A stretch of 64,000 nt of DNA from Marimonas lutisalis (GTDB lineage: Bacteria; Pseudomonadota; Alphaproteobacteria; Rhodobacterales; Rhodobacteraceae), in assembly GCF_005434965.1 (NCBI RefSeq), contig NZ_SKCI01000001.1, positions 1,324,952 through 1,388,951 on the forward strand. Direction: 5' to 3'. Below the pieces are notes generated by a model. It was not told where the DNA came from and did not search any database. It worked only from the letters and a program-made list of their open reading frames with translations. Of this stretch, positions 52,510 through 63,379 are shown one piece after another. The first letter of the stretch is position 1. Each line of letters opens with the position of its first letter. Both the position numbers and the translations under genes were made by a program.

Positions 52510-54020
52510 TCGCGCCACAGCGCGGGGTTCAGAAGCGCGATGATCGCCAGCATTTCAAGCCGCCCGAGGATCATCGCGCCACACAGGATCAGCTTCGCAG
52601 CGAGGCCGAGATCGGCCAGCGCGATCGGGTGCTCCGCGGCCGCCTGAATCAGCGGTCCCGTGGTTGACAGGCTGGCAATCGCCAGGATGGTCGCCTGTTC
52701 GAACCCCACGCCCAGCATCGCAAGCATGGCCATCACCGCGGCCAGCGAAATCGCGAACAGCATGAAGAACACCCAGGCCACGAAGGCCCCCTTGCGGCGG
52801 ATGCGCCGGCTCTGCCCACGTGCCCGCCCGACCGAGTTGGGATGGACGAGCCGTTCCATTTCGCGCAAGCCGTTGAGGTAAAGCGCATAAACCCTGAGCA
52901 GCTTGACCCCACCCGCGGTGGTGGCCACGCCGCCGCCGGTGATCGCCAGCCCCAGAAGGATCATGCCGGGGTTGCCCAGCCCGGACCAGTCGCGCACGTC
53001 CTGCCAGGCGGCGCTTTCGAAGCCGGTGGTCGACAGGAACGACAGCACGGTAAAGACGCCGCCCCAGAGGCTGCGCAGCGCGGCCGAGAGGTTTTCCACC
53101 TCGTCGACTTCGAAGGCGGCCAGCCAGTGACGCAGGAACAGCACCAGCGGCACGCCGATGATCAGCAGAAGGCCGAACCGGAATTCCGGATCGTGATGCA
53201 GCCCGGTGCGTGCCGTGGTGATCGTGTCCGAGGAAAAGGTCAGCCGGCTGAGCGCGAAGAAGAGAAACAGGAAGATCAGCAATTCGCCGACCATGCCCGA
53301 TTGCGCGTTCTGCACGCCCCCCACCGCCGAGATGCCGCTGGTCGCCATGGTCGACATCGCGTGCACCAGGCCGACAAGCGGCCGGTCGCCCGCGACCACC
53401 AGGCAGATCCAAAGCACCGCCGTCAGCCCGGCATAGATCGGCGTCAGCGCCCGGGCCGAGCGCAGGATGCGATGCATCGCGTCCGAACGCTCATAGCGGT
53501 CGAGCGGCGTGTCGCCCTGCCCCGGCTCGGCCGAGGCGGTCACCTCGAACCCGCCAAGGTTCAGCGGGGCCAGGATCGCCGCGGCCGCGATCCACATCAA
53601 CAGTCCCCCCATCCAGCCCACCTGCGCGCGCCAAAGGTGCATCGTGTCCGACAGGCGGTCGGGCAAATAAAGCGTGGCGCCCGTGGTGGTCAGCGACGAG
53701 ACCATTTCGAAATAGGCATTGGCATAGCTGGTGGTCTTCAGCCCCTCGAAGAACGGCAGCGCCAGAAACAGCGGCAGCACGGTGAAGGCCCCGAACAGCG
53801 CGAAAAGCTCGCCAAGGCCGCCACGCTTGCGCCGGGGGCGTCCACGCAGGGTGATGCCGATCAGCACGACAGCGAACAGCCCCAGCGTGCCGGCATAGAA
53901 GAACGCCCGGGATTCGGCAAAGCGCTCTTGCAGCACGGCATGGATGGCCGGCACGTACATCGACAGCGCCGCGACCCCCCAGAGCGCCAGAAACAGCGGT
54001 ATATGCCGCAATCTCTCCAT
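52506..54020 (-). CDS. trkH: Potassium uptake protein TrkH
   Basis: A 504-residue inner-membrane K+ channel subunit with about ten helices and four P-loops of the TrkH/KtrB family, for example SSLTTTGATLY, STMATSGISAVGG, SFLSTTGFESAAW and ASLSTTGPLIQ, each with the T-[TS]-[SG]-[GS] filter core. Its ATG lies four bases beyond the trkA stop. It works with TrkA, which gates it in response to nucleotides. Confidence 0.93.
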   Translation of the reverse strand: MERLRHIPLFLALWGVAALSMYVPAIHAVLQERFAESRAFFYAGTLGLFAVVLIGITLRGRPRRKRGGLGELFALFGAFTVLPLFLALPFFEGLKTTSYANAYFEMVSSLTTTGATLYLPDRLSDTMHLWRAQVGWMGGLLMWIAAAAILAPLNLGGFEVTASAEPGQGDTPLDRYERSDAMHRILRSARALTPIYAGLTAVLWICLVVAGDRPLVGLVHAMSTMATSGISAVGGVQNAQSGMVGELLIFLFLFFALSRLTFSSDTITTARTGLHHDPEFRFGLLLIIGVPLVLFLRHWLAAFEVDEVENLSAALRSLWGGVFTVLSFLSTTGFESAAWQDVRDWSGLGNPGMILLGLAITGGGVATTAGGVKLLRVYALYLNGLREMERLVHPNSVGRARGQSRRIRRKGAFVAWVFFMLFAISLAAVMAMLAMLGVGFEQATILAIASLSTTGPLIQAAAEHPIALADLGLAAKLILCGAMILGRLEMLAIIALLNPALWRD

Positions 54021-54024
54021 CGCG

Positions 54025-55401
54025 TCAGAAAAAGTCGATCGAGACCTGCAGCAGCCGTTCGACCTGCGACACGTCCTTGGCCATCGAGAAGATGACGATC
54101 ACGTCGCCCTCGTCCACGCGCAGCCCGCCGGTGGGTTTGACCACCTTGCCGTCTTTCAGAACCGCGCCGATCAGCACGCCTTCGGGGAAATCGATGTCGC
54201 GGATCGCCTGGCCGGTGATGGGCGAGGTTGACAGAACCTCGGCCTCGATGATCTCGGCCTCGGCATCGCCGATCGAGTAGACACCGCGCACCCGGCCATG
54301 GCGGATATGGCGCAGGATCGAGCTGACAGTGGTGGCGCGCGGGTTGATATAGGCGTCGATCCCCATCGGCCCCATCAGCGGCACCAGCGTTGGATCGTTG
54401 ATCAGCGCGATCGCCATCGGGCAGCCTTCGGACTTTGCGCGCACCGCGGCCAGAAGGTTGGTCTTGTCGTCATCGGTCACGCAAAGCACCGCATCGGCGC
54501 GGTCGATGCTGGCCTCGGCCAGAATTGCGGCATCCAGCCCGTCCCCGTTCAGCACGATGGTGCGTTCCAGCGCATCGGCGGCACGTTCGGCGATGGTGCG
54601 GCTTTTCTCGATCACCTTGGCGCGGATTCGCTCCTCGTGCTCCTCCAGCGCGCGGGCCACGGCCAGGCCCACATTGCCGCCGCCGACGATGACGACGCGC
54701 TCCTGCTTCTCGGTGGTCTTGCCGAACACCTCGAGCGTGCGGGCGGTGTCCTCGGTCGCGACGCAGAGGTAACAATCATCGCCGGGAAAGATCTGGTCGC
54801 CGGCCTCGGGCGCAAACAGCCGGCCCTGCCGGCGGATCCCCACCACGATCACCTTGAGCGTGGAAAAGAGATCGGTCAGCTGGCGCAGCGGCGTGTTCAC
54901 CACCGGACAGTCGTCGCCGATGCTGATCCCCATGATCTTGGCGCGGCCGCCCAGGAAGGTTTCAGTGTCGAAGGCGGCCGGCGCGTAAAGCCGGCTCAGC
55001 GCGGCCTCGGCGACTTCGCGCTCGGGGCTGATCACCACGTCGATGGGCATGTGATCGCGGCGGTAGAGATCGGAATAGATCGCGGTCAGATAGCTTTGCG
55101 AGCGCAACCTTGCGATCTTGCGCGGGATGGAAAACACCGAATGCGCCACCTGGCAGGTGACCATGTTCACCTCGTCCGAATGGGTGGCGGCGATGATCAT
55201 GTCGGCATCGCGCGCACCGGCGCGTTGAAGAACATCGGGATAAGAGGCGAAGCCGGCGATGCCCTGCACATCCAGCGTATCGGTCGCCCGACGCACCAGG
55301 TCGGGGTTGGAATCCACCACCGTGACATCGTTCTTTTCGCCGGAAAGATGGCGCGCGATCTGCCAGCCCACCTGGCCGGCGCCGCAGATAATGACCTTCA
55401 T
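54025..55401 (-). CDS. trkA: Trk system potassium uptake protein TrkA
   Basis: A 458-residue peripheral membrane regulator with two RCK units. The first opens MKVIICGAGQVGWQIARHL, the second VVIVGGGNVGLAVARALEE; both bind NAD(H) or nucleotides. Each is followed by a TrkA-C domain. The ATG at 55401 is placed nine bases after GGGG and matches the family N-terminus; ATGs two and more codons upstream are alternatives. It is followed by trkH, forming the K+ importer operon downstream of ntrX. Confidence 0.94.
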   Translation of the reverse strand: MKVIICGAGQVGWQIARHLSGEKNDVTVVDSNPDLVRRATDTLDVQGIAGFASYPDVLQRAGARDADMIIAATHSDEVNMVTCQVAHSVFSIPRKIARLRSQSYLTAIYSDLYRRDHMPIDVVISPEREVAEAALSRLYAPAAFDTETFLGGRAKIMGISIGDDCPVVNTPLRQLTDLFSTLKVIVVGIRRQGRLFAPEAGDQIFPGDDCYLCVATEDTARTLEVFGKTTEKQERVVIVGGGNVGLAVARALEEHEERIRAKVIEKSRTIAERAADALERTIVLNGDGLDAAILAEASIDRADAVLCVTDDDKTNLLAAVRAKSEGCPMAIALINDPTLVPLMGPMGIDAYINPRATTVSSILRHIRHGRVRGVYSIGDAEAEIIEAEVLSTSPITGQAIRDIDFPEGVLIGAVLKDGKVVKPTGGLRVDEGDVIVIFSMAKDVSQVERLLQVSIDFF

Positions 55402-55526
55402 GGGCATGATCCCCTGTTTCCGGGTGTTTTGCATGACAGAAGGCTCGCGCGCGGTCAATTGCTTTGTCTGGGCTCAAATTCGCGGTATCATGGCGCACGA
55501 TCACCTCAAGACATCAGGGGAAGCCT

Positions 55527-55994
55527 TTGAAAATCCGCGCTCTTTTCTTTCTCATTGCATTGGCCGGCTGCGCGCCGATGGGGCTTTACTACAAGCCGGG
55601 CACGCCGGTTTCCAATGTTCAGCGTGATGAGCTGAACTGCACGGTCGAGGCCGAGAGGAAAGTGCCCGTGCGCAATGTCACGCGGATCATTCCGGGGCGG
55701 TTCATTCCCGGCCGCAGAATTTGCGACGCGGCGGGCAATTGCCGCGTGACGCCGCCCTACTGGACCGAGCCCGTGGTGATCACCGAAGATGCCAATCTCG
55801 AGTTGCGCGACCGGGTCGCGGCGCAGTGCATGGCAGATCGCGGATATGCCCGCATCAGCCTGCCGCCCTGCCCGCCCGAGGTCGAACGCGCTGTCCCGCC
55901 CGCGATTACCATGGTGATGCCGAAAAACCTGTCGCCAAAGGCCTGCGTTATCCGCCGCGCGGGCGGGCAATTCCAGATCGTCAATCGCGGCTAG
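55527..55994 (+). CDS. Small lipoprotein of unknown function
   Basis: A 155-residue protein. Starting at TTG 55527, six bases after AGGGG, it has a lipoprotein signal: KIRALFFLIALAGC with a lipobox L-A-G-C. The mature part contains four more cysteines and a polar, Pro-rich sequence (PCPPEVERAVPPAITMVMPK). It lies alone between the divergent trkA and convergent ntrX genes. Its family is not recognised. A longer frame starting at 55464 lacks a signal. Confidence 0.6.
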   Translation: MKIRALFFLIALAGCAPMGLYYKPGTPVSNVQRDELNCTVEAERKVPVRNVTRIIPGRFIPGRRICDAAGNCRVTPPYWTEPVVITEDANLELRDRVAAQCMADRGYARISLPPCPPEVERAVPPAITMVMPKNLSPKACVIRRAGGQFQIVNRG

Positions 55995-56003
55995 GTCCGC
56001 GCG

Positions 56004-57407
56004 CTACTCGTCTTCGTCCTCGACGGTGGCGACCCGGGCACCGGCCTTGTTGGTGGTCACCACGCCCAGGCTTTTCAGCTTGCGGTGCAGCGCGCTGCGC
56101 TCCATGCCAACAAATTGCGCCGTGCGGCTGATATTGCCGCCGAAGCGGTTGATCTGGGTCAGCAGGTATTCGCGCTCGAACGCCTCGCGCGCTTCGCGCA
56201 GGGGCATCGTCGCCAGAACGCCTGACAGCACGACACGGCCTTCCTCGTCGCTCTTTTCCTCTTCTCCGGGCAGTTCGCGCGCCTCGATTTCGCCGGTGCC
56301 GTCGCCCAGGATCAGCAGCCGCTCGATCACGTTGCGCAGCTGGCGCACGTTGCCAGGCCAGTTCATGGTCTGCATCAGCGCCACCGCCTCGTCCGACAGT
56401 TGGCGCAGCGGCAGGCCCTGCGTGCGGTTGAACTCGGCAATGAAATATTCGGCCAGGTGCGGGATATCCTCGCGGCGCTCCTCGAGACTGGGCACGGCGA
56501 TCGGGACCACGTTCAGGCGGTGATACAGCTCTTCGCGGAAGCGCCCGGCCGCGATCTCGGATTCGAGATCGCGCGAGGTCGATGAAATCACCCGCAGATC
56601 GACGCGCACCTTGTCGGTGCCACCTACCCGGAGGAACTGCTGATCGACCAGCACGCGCAGGATTTTCGACTGCGTGCCAACCGGCATATCGGCGATCTCG
56701 TCGAAATAGATCACGCCGCCATGGGCTTCTTCCAAGAGGCCGGGTTCGACCCCGCGATCGGCGGTTTCGCGGCCAAACAGAACCTCTTCCATCCGGTCGG
56801 GTTCGATCGAGGCGGAGCTGACGACGACAAATGGCCCGCCCTTGCGGCCCGAGTTGCCGTGGATGTAGCGCGCGGCGATTTCCTTGCCCACGCCGGACGG
56901 CCCCGAGAGCATCACCCGCCCGTTCGACTTGGTCACCTTTTCCAGCTGGCCCACCAGCGTGCGGAAGGCCGCCGACTGGCCGATCATTTCGGCGCTGGCG
57001 GTCTCCTTGCGCTTGAGTTGCGTGTTTTCGCGCCGCAGACGCGAGGTTTCCATCGCCCGGCGGATTACCACCAGAAGCTGGTCGATGTTGAAGGGCTTCT
57101 CGATGAAGTCGTAGGCGCCCTGCTTGATCGCGGCTACCGCGATCTCGATATTGCCGTGCCCCGAGATGATGATGATCGGCACATCGGGATTGTCGCGCTT
57201 TACCGCCTTGAGGATGTCGATCCCGTCCATCCGGCTGTCCTTGAGCCAGATATCGAGGATCAGAAGCGCCGGCGGTTCGCCGTTGATCTCCTTCATCGCG
57301 TCGTCGGAATTGCCCGCGAGGCGCGTGGTATAGCCTTCATCCTCGAGGATATCGGAAATCAGTTCTCGAATGTCGCGTTCGTCATCGACGATCAGAATAT
57401 CACTCAT
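56004..57407 (-). CDS. ntrX: Nitrogen-assimilation response regulator NtrX
   Basis: A 467-residue NtrC-family response regulator: receiver (1-120, phospho-Asp in LLILDIWLKDSRMDG), AAA+ domain (SGPSGVGKEIAARYIHG Walker A), and a C-terminal Fis-type helix-turn-helix (GGNISRTAQFVGMERSALHR). Where sigma54 activators have GAFTGA, this protein reads ...LFGRETADRGVEPG..., so it cannot contact sigma54 in the usual way. It is preceded by ntrY and is part of dusB-ntrBC-ntrYX. Confidence 0.93.
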   Translation of the reverse strand: MSDILIVDDERDIRELISDILEDEGYTTRLAGNSDDAMKEINGEPPALLILDIWLKDSRMDGIDILKAVKRDNPDVPIIIISGHGNIEIAVAAIKQGAYDFIEKPFNIDQLLVVIRRAMETSRLRRENTQLKRKETASAEMIGQSAAFRTLVGQLEKVTKSNGRVMLSGPSGVGKEIAARYIHGNSGRKGGPFVVVSSASIEPDRMEEVLFGRETADRGVEPGLLEEAHGGVIYFDEIADMPVGTQSKILRVLVDQQFLRVGGTDKVRVDLRVISSTSRDLESEIAAGRFREELYHRLNVVPIAVPSLEERREDIPHLAEYFIAEFNRTQGLPLRQLSDEAVALMQTMNWPGNVRQLRNVIERLLILGDGTGEIEARELPGEEEKSDEEGRVVLSGVLATMPLREAREAFEREYLLTQINRFGGNISRTAQFVGMERSALHRKLKSLGVVTTNKAGARVATVEDEDE

Positions 57408-57414
57408 GGCTTCC

Positions 57415-59676
57415 TCACACGGTCTCTTTACTTGGCTGCTCTGAAATTTCGGATTTGGTTCCCACCGGCAGGCGGATCACCGCCATCGCGCCGCGATGGG
57501 CTCCGTCCGCGAATGGCGCCGCGTCTTCCAGGGCAAGGCTCCCGCCATGCTCCTCGATGATCTTCTTGACGATGGGCAGGCCCAGCCCGGTGCCCTTGTC
57601 ACGCGTGGTCACGTACGGCTCAAACAGTTTGGCGCGATCCTCGGGCAGGCCGATGCCGTTGTCGGCAATGGTGATCACCGCATGGCCGTCCATGCGCGCG
57701 GCCTCGATGCGGATCTCGGGCGTATAGCCCTCACCGCCATGCTTCTCGGCATAGCTTTCGGTCGCCTCGCCCGCGTTCTTGATCAGGTTGGTCAGGGCCT
57801 GGCTGATCATCGTGGCGTCGAACTCGCCTTCCAGCGTGTCGTCGGTCAGCTGGGCGGTGATGGTCACGTCGGGCTGGCCGGATTGCTGCAACAGGACCGC
57901 GCCGTTCACCAGCTCGCGCAGGCTTTCGTGGCGGCGGTCGGGTTCGGGCATGCGGGCGAACTTGGAAAACTCGTCGACGATCCGGCGCAGATCGCCGGTC
58001 TGGCGCACGATCACGTCGGTCAGGTCCGCGAGGCTCGCCGCCTCCTCCTCGCCCAAGTGGCGGGCGAACTTGCGCTTGATCCGCTCGGCCGACAGCTGGA
58101 TCGGTGTTAGCGGGTTCTTGATCTCGTGGGCGATGCGGCGGGCCACGTCGCCCCAGGCCGCCATCCGCTGCGCGCTGACAAGGTCGGTCACGTCATCGAA
58201 GGCAACCACGTAGCCTTCGAGATCACCCTCTTCGCTGCGCCGTGTCGACATGCGCACCAGCAGGTTTTCCAGCCGCCCTGCCCGGCTCACCTTTACTTCC
58301 TCCTGCACGACCTCGCCGCCGGCGGCGCGCAGGTTGTCGAAAAGCTGCCCGAACTCGGGCACTGCCACCGAAAGCGCGAGGCTGGACTGGTCGCCATGCA
58401 CGTCCAGAAGGCGCTCGGCCGAGCGGTTGACGAAGGTCACCCGGCCTTCCGGGTCCACCCCCACCACGCCCGAGGTGACCGAACTCAGCACCGAATCAAA
58501 GAGCCGCCGGCGGCGCTCGATCTGTTCGGTATTGCTGAGCAATGTGTCGCGCTGAGCCTTCAGCTGCCGGGTCATCTGGTTGAAATAGCGCCCCAGCATC
58601 GAGATCTCGTCGTCGCCCTCCTCCTCGACCACCTGCACATCCAGGTCGCCGGCACCCACCCGCTGTGCTGCGCCGGTCAGGCGCCCCACCGGGCGCGACA
58701 GGCGCTCGGCAAACCAAAGGCCCAGCCAGATCGCCGCCAGGATCAGGATCACCGCAAAGCCCAGGTAAAGCAGGCCGAACTCGAAGAGAACGCGCCCGCG
58801 CTCGCTTTCAAGCTGTTGATACAGCCGGACGGTTTCCTGGGTTTCATCGAGCAGGTTCAGGATGCGGCCATCGACCTCGCGGCTGACATAGACCAGCCGG
58901 TCGGGAAAATTCGCCAGCGGCACGATGGCGCGGAACTCGTTATTGTCCCAGTCCTGGATAATGGCGATGCCGGTGTCGCGCGCCTCGGCGATCTTGTCCG
59001 CCGTGGGGCGTTCGAACTCGAACAGGTAGGAGCGTTCGCCGCGCGCGCGCAGGTCGCCGGTGCCGTCGATCACATAGGCCTCGCGCATGGCCGGCTGATA
59101 ACGTTGCTGCCCCAGCGTCAGGACCTCGCGCACCTCCGGGTCCTGCATGAAGGGGCTGGCGGTGCGCGCCAGGTCGATCATCCGGGCCACCGACCGTGCG
59201 CTTGTGTCAAGCGACTGGCGGTGTTCTTCCTCATAGGCCTGCGCGGCCGAGAAGGAACTGCCCACCACTTGCCGGACCCGGTCCGAGAACCACCCTTCAA
59301 GCCCGATATTCACGGTCAGCACGGCAAAGATCGCCACGATGATCGTCGGGATCAGCGCCATGATGGTGAACACGCCCGTCAACCGCATGTGCAGGCGCGA
59401 GCCCGCCGATTGCGCGCGCCGGTCGGCGATCATCTTGCCCACGCGCGACAGCACCAGCGCCGCGACGAGAAGCACGTACACGAGGTCGGCCAGCATGACG
59501 AAGCGCAGCGAAGGCGAGCTGGCCCCCTGCTGCAGCGGCCCCAGGACAAGGTAGGTGGAGAGAACCAGAACCGGCCCGAGGATCACCAGGCCCAGCGTGG
59601 CGAAGTTTTTCGCACGCCGCATCCGCCGGAGTTTCACCAGCCGATTCCACGTGGACTGTCGTGCCCGGGATGCCAC
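57415..59676 (-). CDS. ntrY: Sensor histidine kinase NtrY
   Basis: A 753-residue membrane kinase. Hydrophobic helices lie near 25-45, 60-78, 100-125 and 300-325, with an extracytoplasmic sensor between the last two, then HAMP (LSRPVGRLTGAAQRVGAGD), PAS (VVGVDPEGRVTFVNRSAERL) and the kinase core with the phospho-His in RRIAHEIKNPLTPIQLSAER, NLIKNAGEA and GTGLGLPIVKKI. The GTG start at 59676 follows GAGGG by seven bases. It should phosphorylate NtrX. It follows ntrC by 100 bp. Confidence 0.92.
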   Translation of the reverse strand: MASRARQSTWNRLVKLRRMRRAKNFATLGLVILGPVLVLSTYLVLGPLQQGASSPSLRFVMLADLVYVLLVAALVLSRVGKMIADRRAQSAGSRLHMRLTGVFTIMALIPTIIVAIFAVLTVNIGLEGWFSDRVRQVVGSSFSAAQAYEEEHRQSLDTSARSVARMIDLARTASPFMQDPEVREVLTLGQQRYQPAMREAYVIDGTGDLRARGERSYLFEFERPTADKIAEARDTGIAIIQDWDNNEFRAIVPLANFPDRLVYVSREVDGRILNLLDETQETVRLYQQLESERGRVLFEFGLLYLGFAVILILAAIWLGLWFAERLSRPVGRLTGAAQRVGAGDLDVQVVEEEGDDEISMLGRYFNQMTRQLKAQRDTLLSNTEQIERRRRLFDSVLSSVTSGVVGVDPEGRVTFVNRSAERLLDVHGDQSSLALSVAVPEFGQLFDNLRAAGGEVVQEEVKVSRAGRLENLLVRMSTRRSEEGDLEGYVVAFDDVTDLVSAQRMAAWGDVARRIAHEIKNPLTPIQLSAERIKRKFARHLGEEEAASLADLTDVIVRQTGDLRRIVDEFSKFARMPEPDRRHESLRELVNGAVLLQQSGQPDVTITAQLTDDTLEGEFDATMISQALTNLIKNAGEATESYAEKHGGEGYTPEIRIEAARMDGHAVITIADNGIGLPEDRAKLFEPYVTTRDKGTGLGLPIVKKIIEEHGGSLALEDAAPFADGAHRGAMAVIRLPVGTKSEISEQPSKETV

Positions 59677-59776
59677 CCGCTGCCCTCTTGATTTCGTGGC
59701 GCCAAAGCGCCCAACCGCCTTATTTTGTGGTCTCTCGCACCTAGTGAGGCGTGCGGGCCACGGTTATGTTGCGGTT

Positions 59777-61144
59777 TTACATCAATTTGCGGCGGCGAGT
59801 CACGCGAATATCCAGATCCGTGATCTTCTTGCGCAGGGTATTGCGGTTGATGCCCAGCAGGTCGGCGCATTTTGCCTGGTTGCCGCCGGTGGCATCCAGC
59901 GCGATCTCGATCAGGGGCATTTCCACCTCGCGCAGGATACGGGCATAAAGCCCCGGCGGCGGTAGCATGTTGCCATGCAGGTCGAAATAGCGCCGCAGGT
60001 GACGCGCAACACTGGCCGAGAGCTTGTCGCCATCGCTGACACCCAGCACCGGTTCGGTATCAGGCTGGTTGCCCAGAACCTGCTCGACCTCCGAGCGGGA
60101 TATTTCGTCGCCCCGCGCGGTCAGGCCAAGCCGGCGTACCGCGTTTTCCAGCTGCCGCACATTGCCCGGCCAGCTGTATTTGCGCATCAGCTTCATGGCA
60201 TCATCCGAGAGGTAGCGCTTGGGTGCGCCATCGCGCTCGGCCTTGGCCAGGAAATGCTCGGCCAGAAGCGGAATGTCATCGACCCGTTCGCGCAGCGACG
60301 GCACCGAGAGCGCGGCCCCGTCGAGGCGATAATAGAGATCCTGCCGCAGCCGGCCATCCTCCATCGCCTTGGCCATGTCGCCTTGGCTGGTCGCCATGAA
60401 GCGCGGCAGATGCTCGCCGGGATTGTCGATCATGCGCACGATACGCGCCTGAAGTTCCGGTTCTATATCATTGATTTCTTCAAACAATATGGTGCCGCCT
60501 CGGGCCTTGGCCAGGATCCGTGCCGGTCCTTCCAGGTCACGCAGGTCACCCGCCGTCACGGTGACGAAGGGCAAGGTGCGGCGATCGGAGAAATCATGGA
60601 TCGCCCGCGCGATCAGGGATTTGCCCGTGCCGCTCTCGCCCGAGATCAGAACGCCCAGATCGGTGTTCATCACCCGCGCCACCAGCCGGTAAAGCGCCTG
60701 CATCGCGGGGGTCCGGCCCACAAGCGGCAATTCGTCGGGGCGCTCGGCCTCTTCCGTCTCGGCGCGTGGCGCGCTGCGGCGGCGGTTTTCCAGCGCCCGC
60801 GCCGTGCGTTTCATCAGGTCGGGCAGATCGAAGGGTTTGGGCAGGTAGTCATAAGCCTCGGCCTCGGCGGCCTGGATCGCCGTCATGATCGTGTTCTGCG
60901 CGCTGATCACGATTACCGGCAGGCCGGGGCGGTCCTCGGCGATCTTGGGCAGCATTTCCAGCCCATTACCGTCCGGCATCATCACGTCGCTGATCACCAC
61001 GTCGCCCTTGCCCTCGCCCACCCATCGCATCAGCGTGGTCAGCGAACTGGTCGCGTGCACCTTGCAGCCCGCGCGCGTCAGCGCCTGCGTCAGCACGGTG
61101 CGAATGGTGCGGTCGTCATCGGCAACAAGTACGGTGCCATCCAT
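59777..61144 (-). CDS. ntrC: Nitrogen regulation response regulator NtrC (sigma54-independent type)
   Basis: A 455-residue response regulator: receiver (Asp in [13 protein letters not shown]), AAA+ domain (Walker [18 protein letters not shown]; Walker [10 protein letters not shown]), and Fis-type helix-turn-helix ([20 protein letters not shown]). The stretch that should carry GAFTGA is shortened and missing, as in Rhodobacter capsulatus NtrC, which activates the housekeeping sigma factor. It is co-oriented with ntrB upstream and activates nitrogen-assimilation genes when phosphorylated. Confidence 0.94.
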   Translation of the reverse strand: MDGTVLVADDDRTIRTVLTQALTRAGCKVHATSSLTTLMRWVGEGKGDVVISDVMMPDGNGLEMLPKIAEDRPGLPVIVISAQNTIMTAIQAAEAEAYDYLPKPFDLPDLMKRTARALENRRRSAPRAETEEAERPDELPLVGRTPAMQALYRLVARVMNTDLGVLISGESGTGKSLIARAIHDFSDRRTLPFVTVTAGDLRDLEGPARILAKARGGTILFEEINDIEPELQARIVRMIDNPGEHLPRFMATSQGDMAKAMEDGRLRQDLYYRLDGAALSVPSLRERVDDIPLLAEHFLAKAERDGAPKRYLSDDAMKLMRKYSWPGNVRQLENAVRRLGLTARGDEISRSEVEQVLGNQPDTEPVLGVSDGDKLSASVARHLRRYFDLHGNMLPPPGLYARILREVEMPLIEIALDATGGNQAKCADLLGINRNTLRKKITDLDIRVTRRRKLM

Positions 61145-61156
61145 CGGTCGTTCTCC

Positions 61157-62229
61157 TTATGCGTCCGGCGTGGCCGCTTTCGGGGCCAGTGGTAGCGAAA
61201 TGCGAAACACGGTGCGTCCAGGTACTGAATTCACGGAAATCCATCCGCCATGTTCGGAAATGATCTTGGCCGTCAGCGCCAGGCCCAGCCCGGTGCCGTT
61301 CTCCCGGCCCGACACGAACGGGTCGAACACGTCCGAGGCGATCTCGGGCGGCAGGCCCGGCCCGTCATCGATTACCTCGATCTGCAATGGCAGGCTCTCG
61401 CCCGTGCCGTCCGAGCGGCGCAGGCGGAAGGAATGCTCATAGAAGGTATGCAGGGTGATCTTCCCGCCCTTCCGGCCGGCGGCCTCGGCGGCATTCTTCA
61501 GTAGGTTCTGCATCACCTGCAAAAGTTGGTCCGGGTCCCCCCAGGCCAGCGGCAGCGATGGGTCATAGTCCTCGACGATTGTCATATGCGCGCCAAAGCC
61601 CAGCAGCGCCGAACGTCGGGCGCGGTCCAGCACATCATGCACGTTGACCGCCCGGAAATCCGGCGCAGTCAGGTTGCCGAACTGTTCGACCTGCTCCAAG
61701 AGCTTCACGATCCGGCGACTTTCATTGACGATAAGGTCTGTCAATTCAAGGTCTTCCGGCGAAAGGTTCATACTCAGAAGCTGCGCCGCCCCGGTGATGC
61801 CCGCGAGCGGGTTCTTGATCTCGTGGGCCAGCATCTCGGCCATGCCGATCGCTGATTTCGCCGCCGATTTCACGCTCAGGCTCTGCGTCATGCGGCCCGC
61901 CAGTTCGCGCGGCGAGATCAGGAACAGCATCACGCCGGGTTCGCCCTGCACCGGCGCGATCTGCAGGTTGCAATGCAGCGGCGCGCGCTCGCCCGTGCCG
62001 ACATCGACATCGTTGACGAACAGCGGCGTGGTGTTCGCGCGCGCCCGCTCGAAGGCTTCCTCCAGCGGCGCGTCGATCATCACCTTGTCCCAAACCGGCT
62101 GTCCGCGCAGCGACTTGGCTGAATTCATCATGAACCCCTCGCCCGCGGGGTTCACATCGAGGATCGTGTCATCCGGCCCGACCAGAAGCGCCGGCACCGG
62201 CAGCGAGGCCCAGATCGCATCATCCATCT

Positions 62230-62233
<4 letters not shown>
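61157..62233 (-). CDS. ntrB: Nitrogen regulation sensor kinase NtrB
   Basis: A 358-residue cytoplasmic histidine kinase. An N-terminal PAS domain (VPALLVGPDDTILDVNPAGE) is followed by the phospho-His in EMLAHEIKNPLAGITGAAQL and a HATPase domain with NLLKNAAEA, DDGPGLPPEI and GTGLGLALTAKIISEHGG. It receives the PII (GlnB) signal of nitrogen status and phosphorylates NtrC. It overlaps dusB by four bases (ATGA at 62230-62233) and lies 12 bases before ntrC. Confidence 0.95.
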
Positions 62234-63213
<980 letters not shown>

Positions 63214-63275
63214 ACGATTAATCCTTGTGCAATATCGATGAAGTATGTCGGAACCGCACCAATCTCAATAAAACA

Positions 63276-63318
63276 GGGGCAAAAATTAAACGCCCTGCGG
63301 CGCTTTGCCCAATTTTTG
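63276..63318. promoter_or_regulatory. Nested inverted repeats in the dusB-ispD divergent region
   Basis: Two overlapping dyads: GGGCAAA (63277) with TTTGCCC (63304), and CAAAAATT (63280) with AATTTTTG (63311), around a small hairpin CGCC-CTGC-GGCG. The dyads cannot form at the same time. They lie 60-105 bp before dusB-ntrBC. Candidate regulator-binding site or RNA switch; no protein assigned. Confidence 0.4.
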
Positions 63319-63379
63319 TGCATTCGGGCCGGGTGATCGCCGATTGCCCTTTTCCCGCCATGGCCGTATTGCAGGGCGC

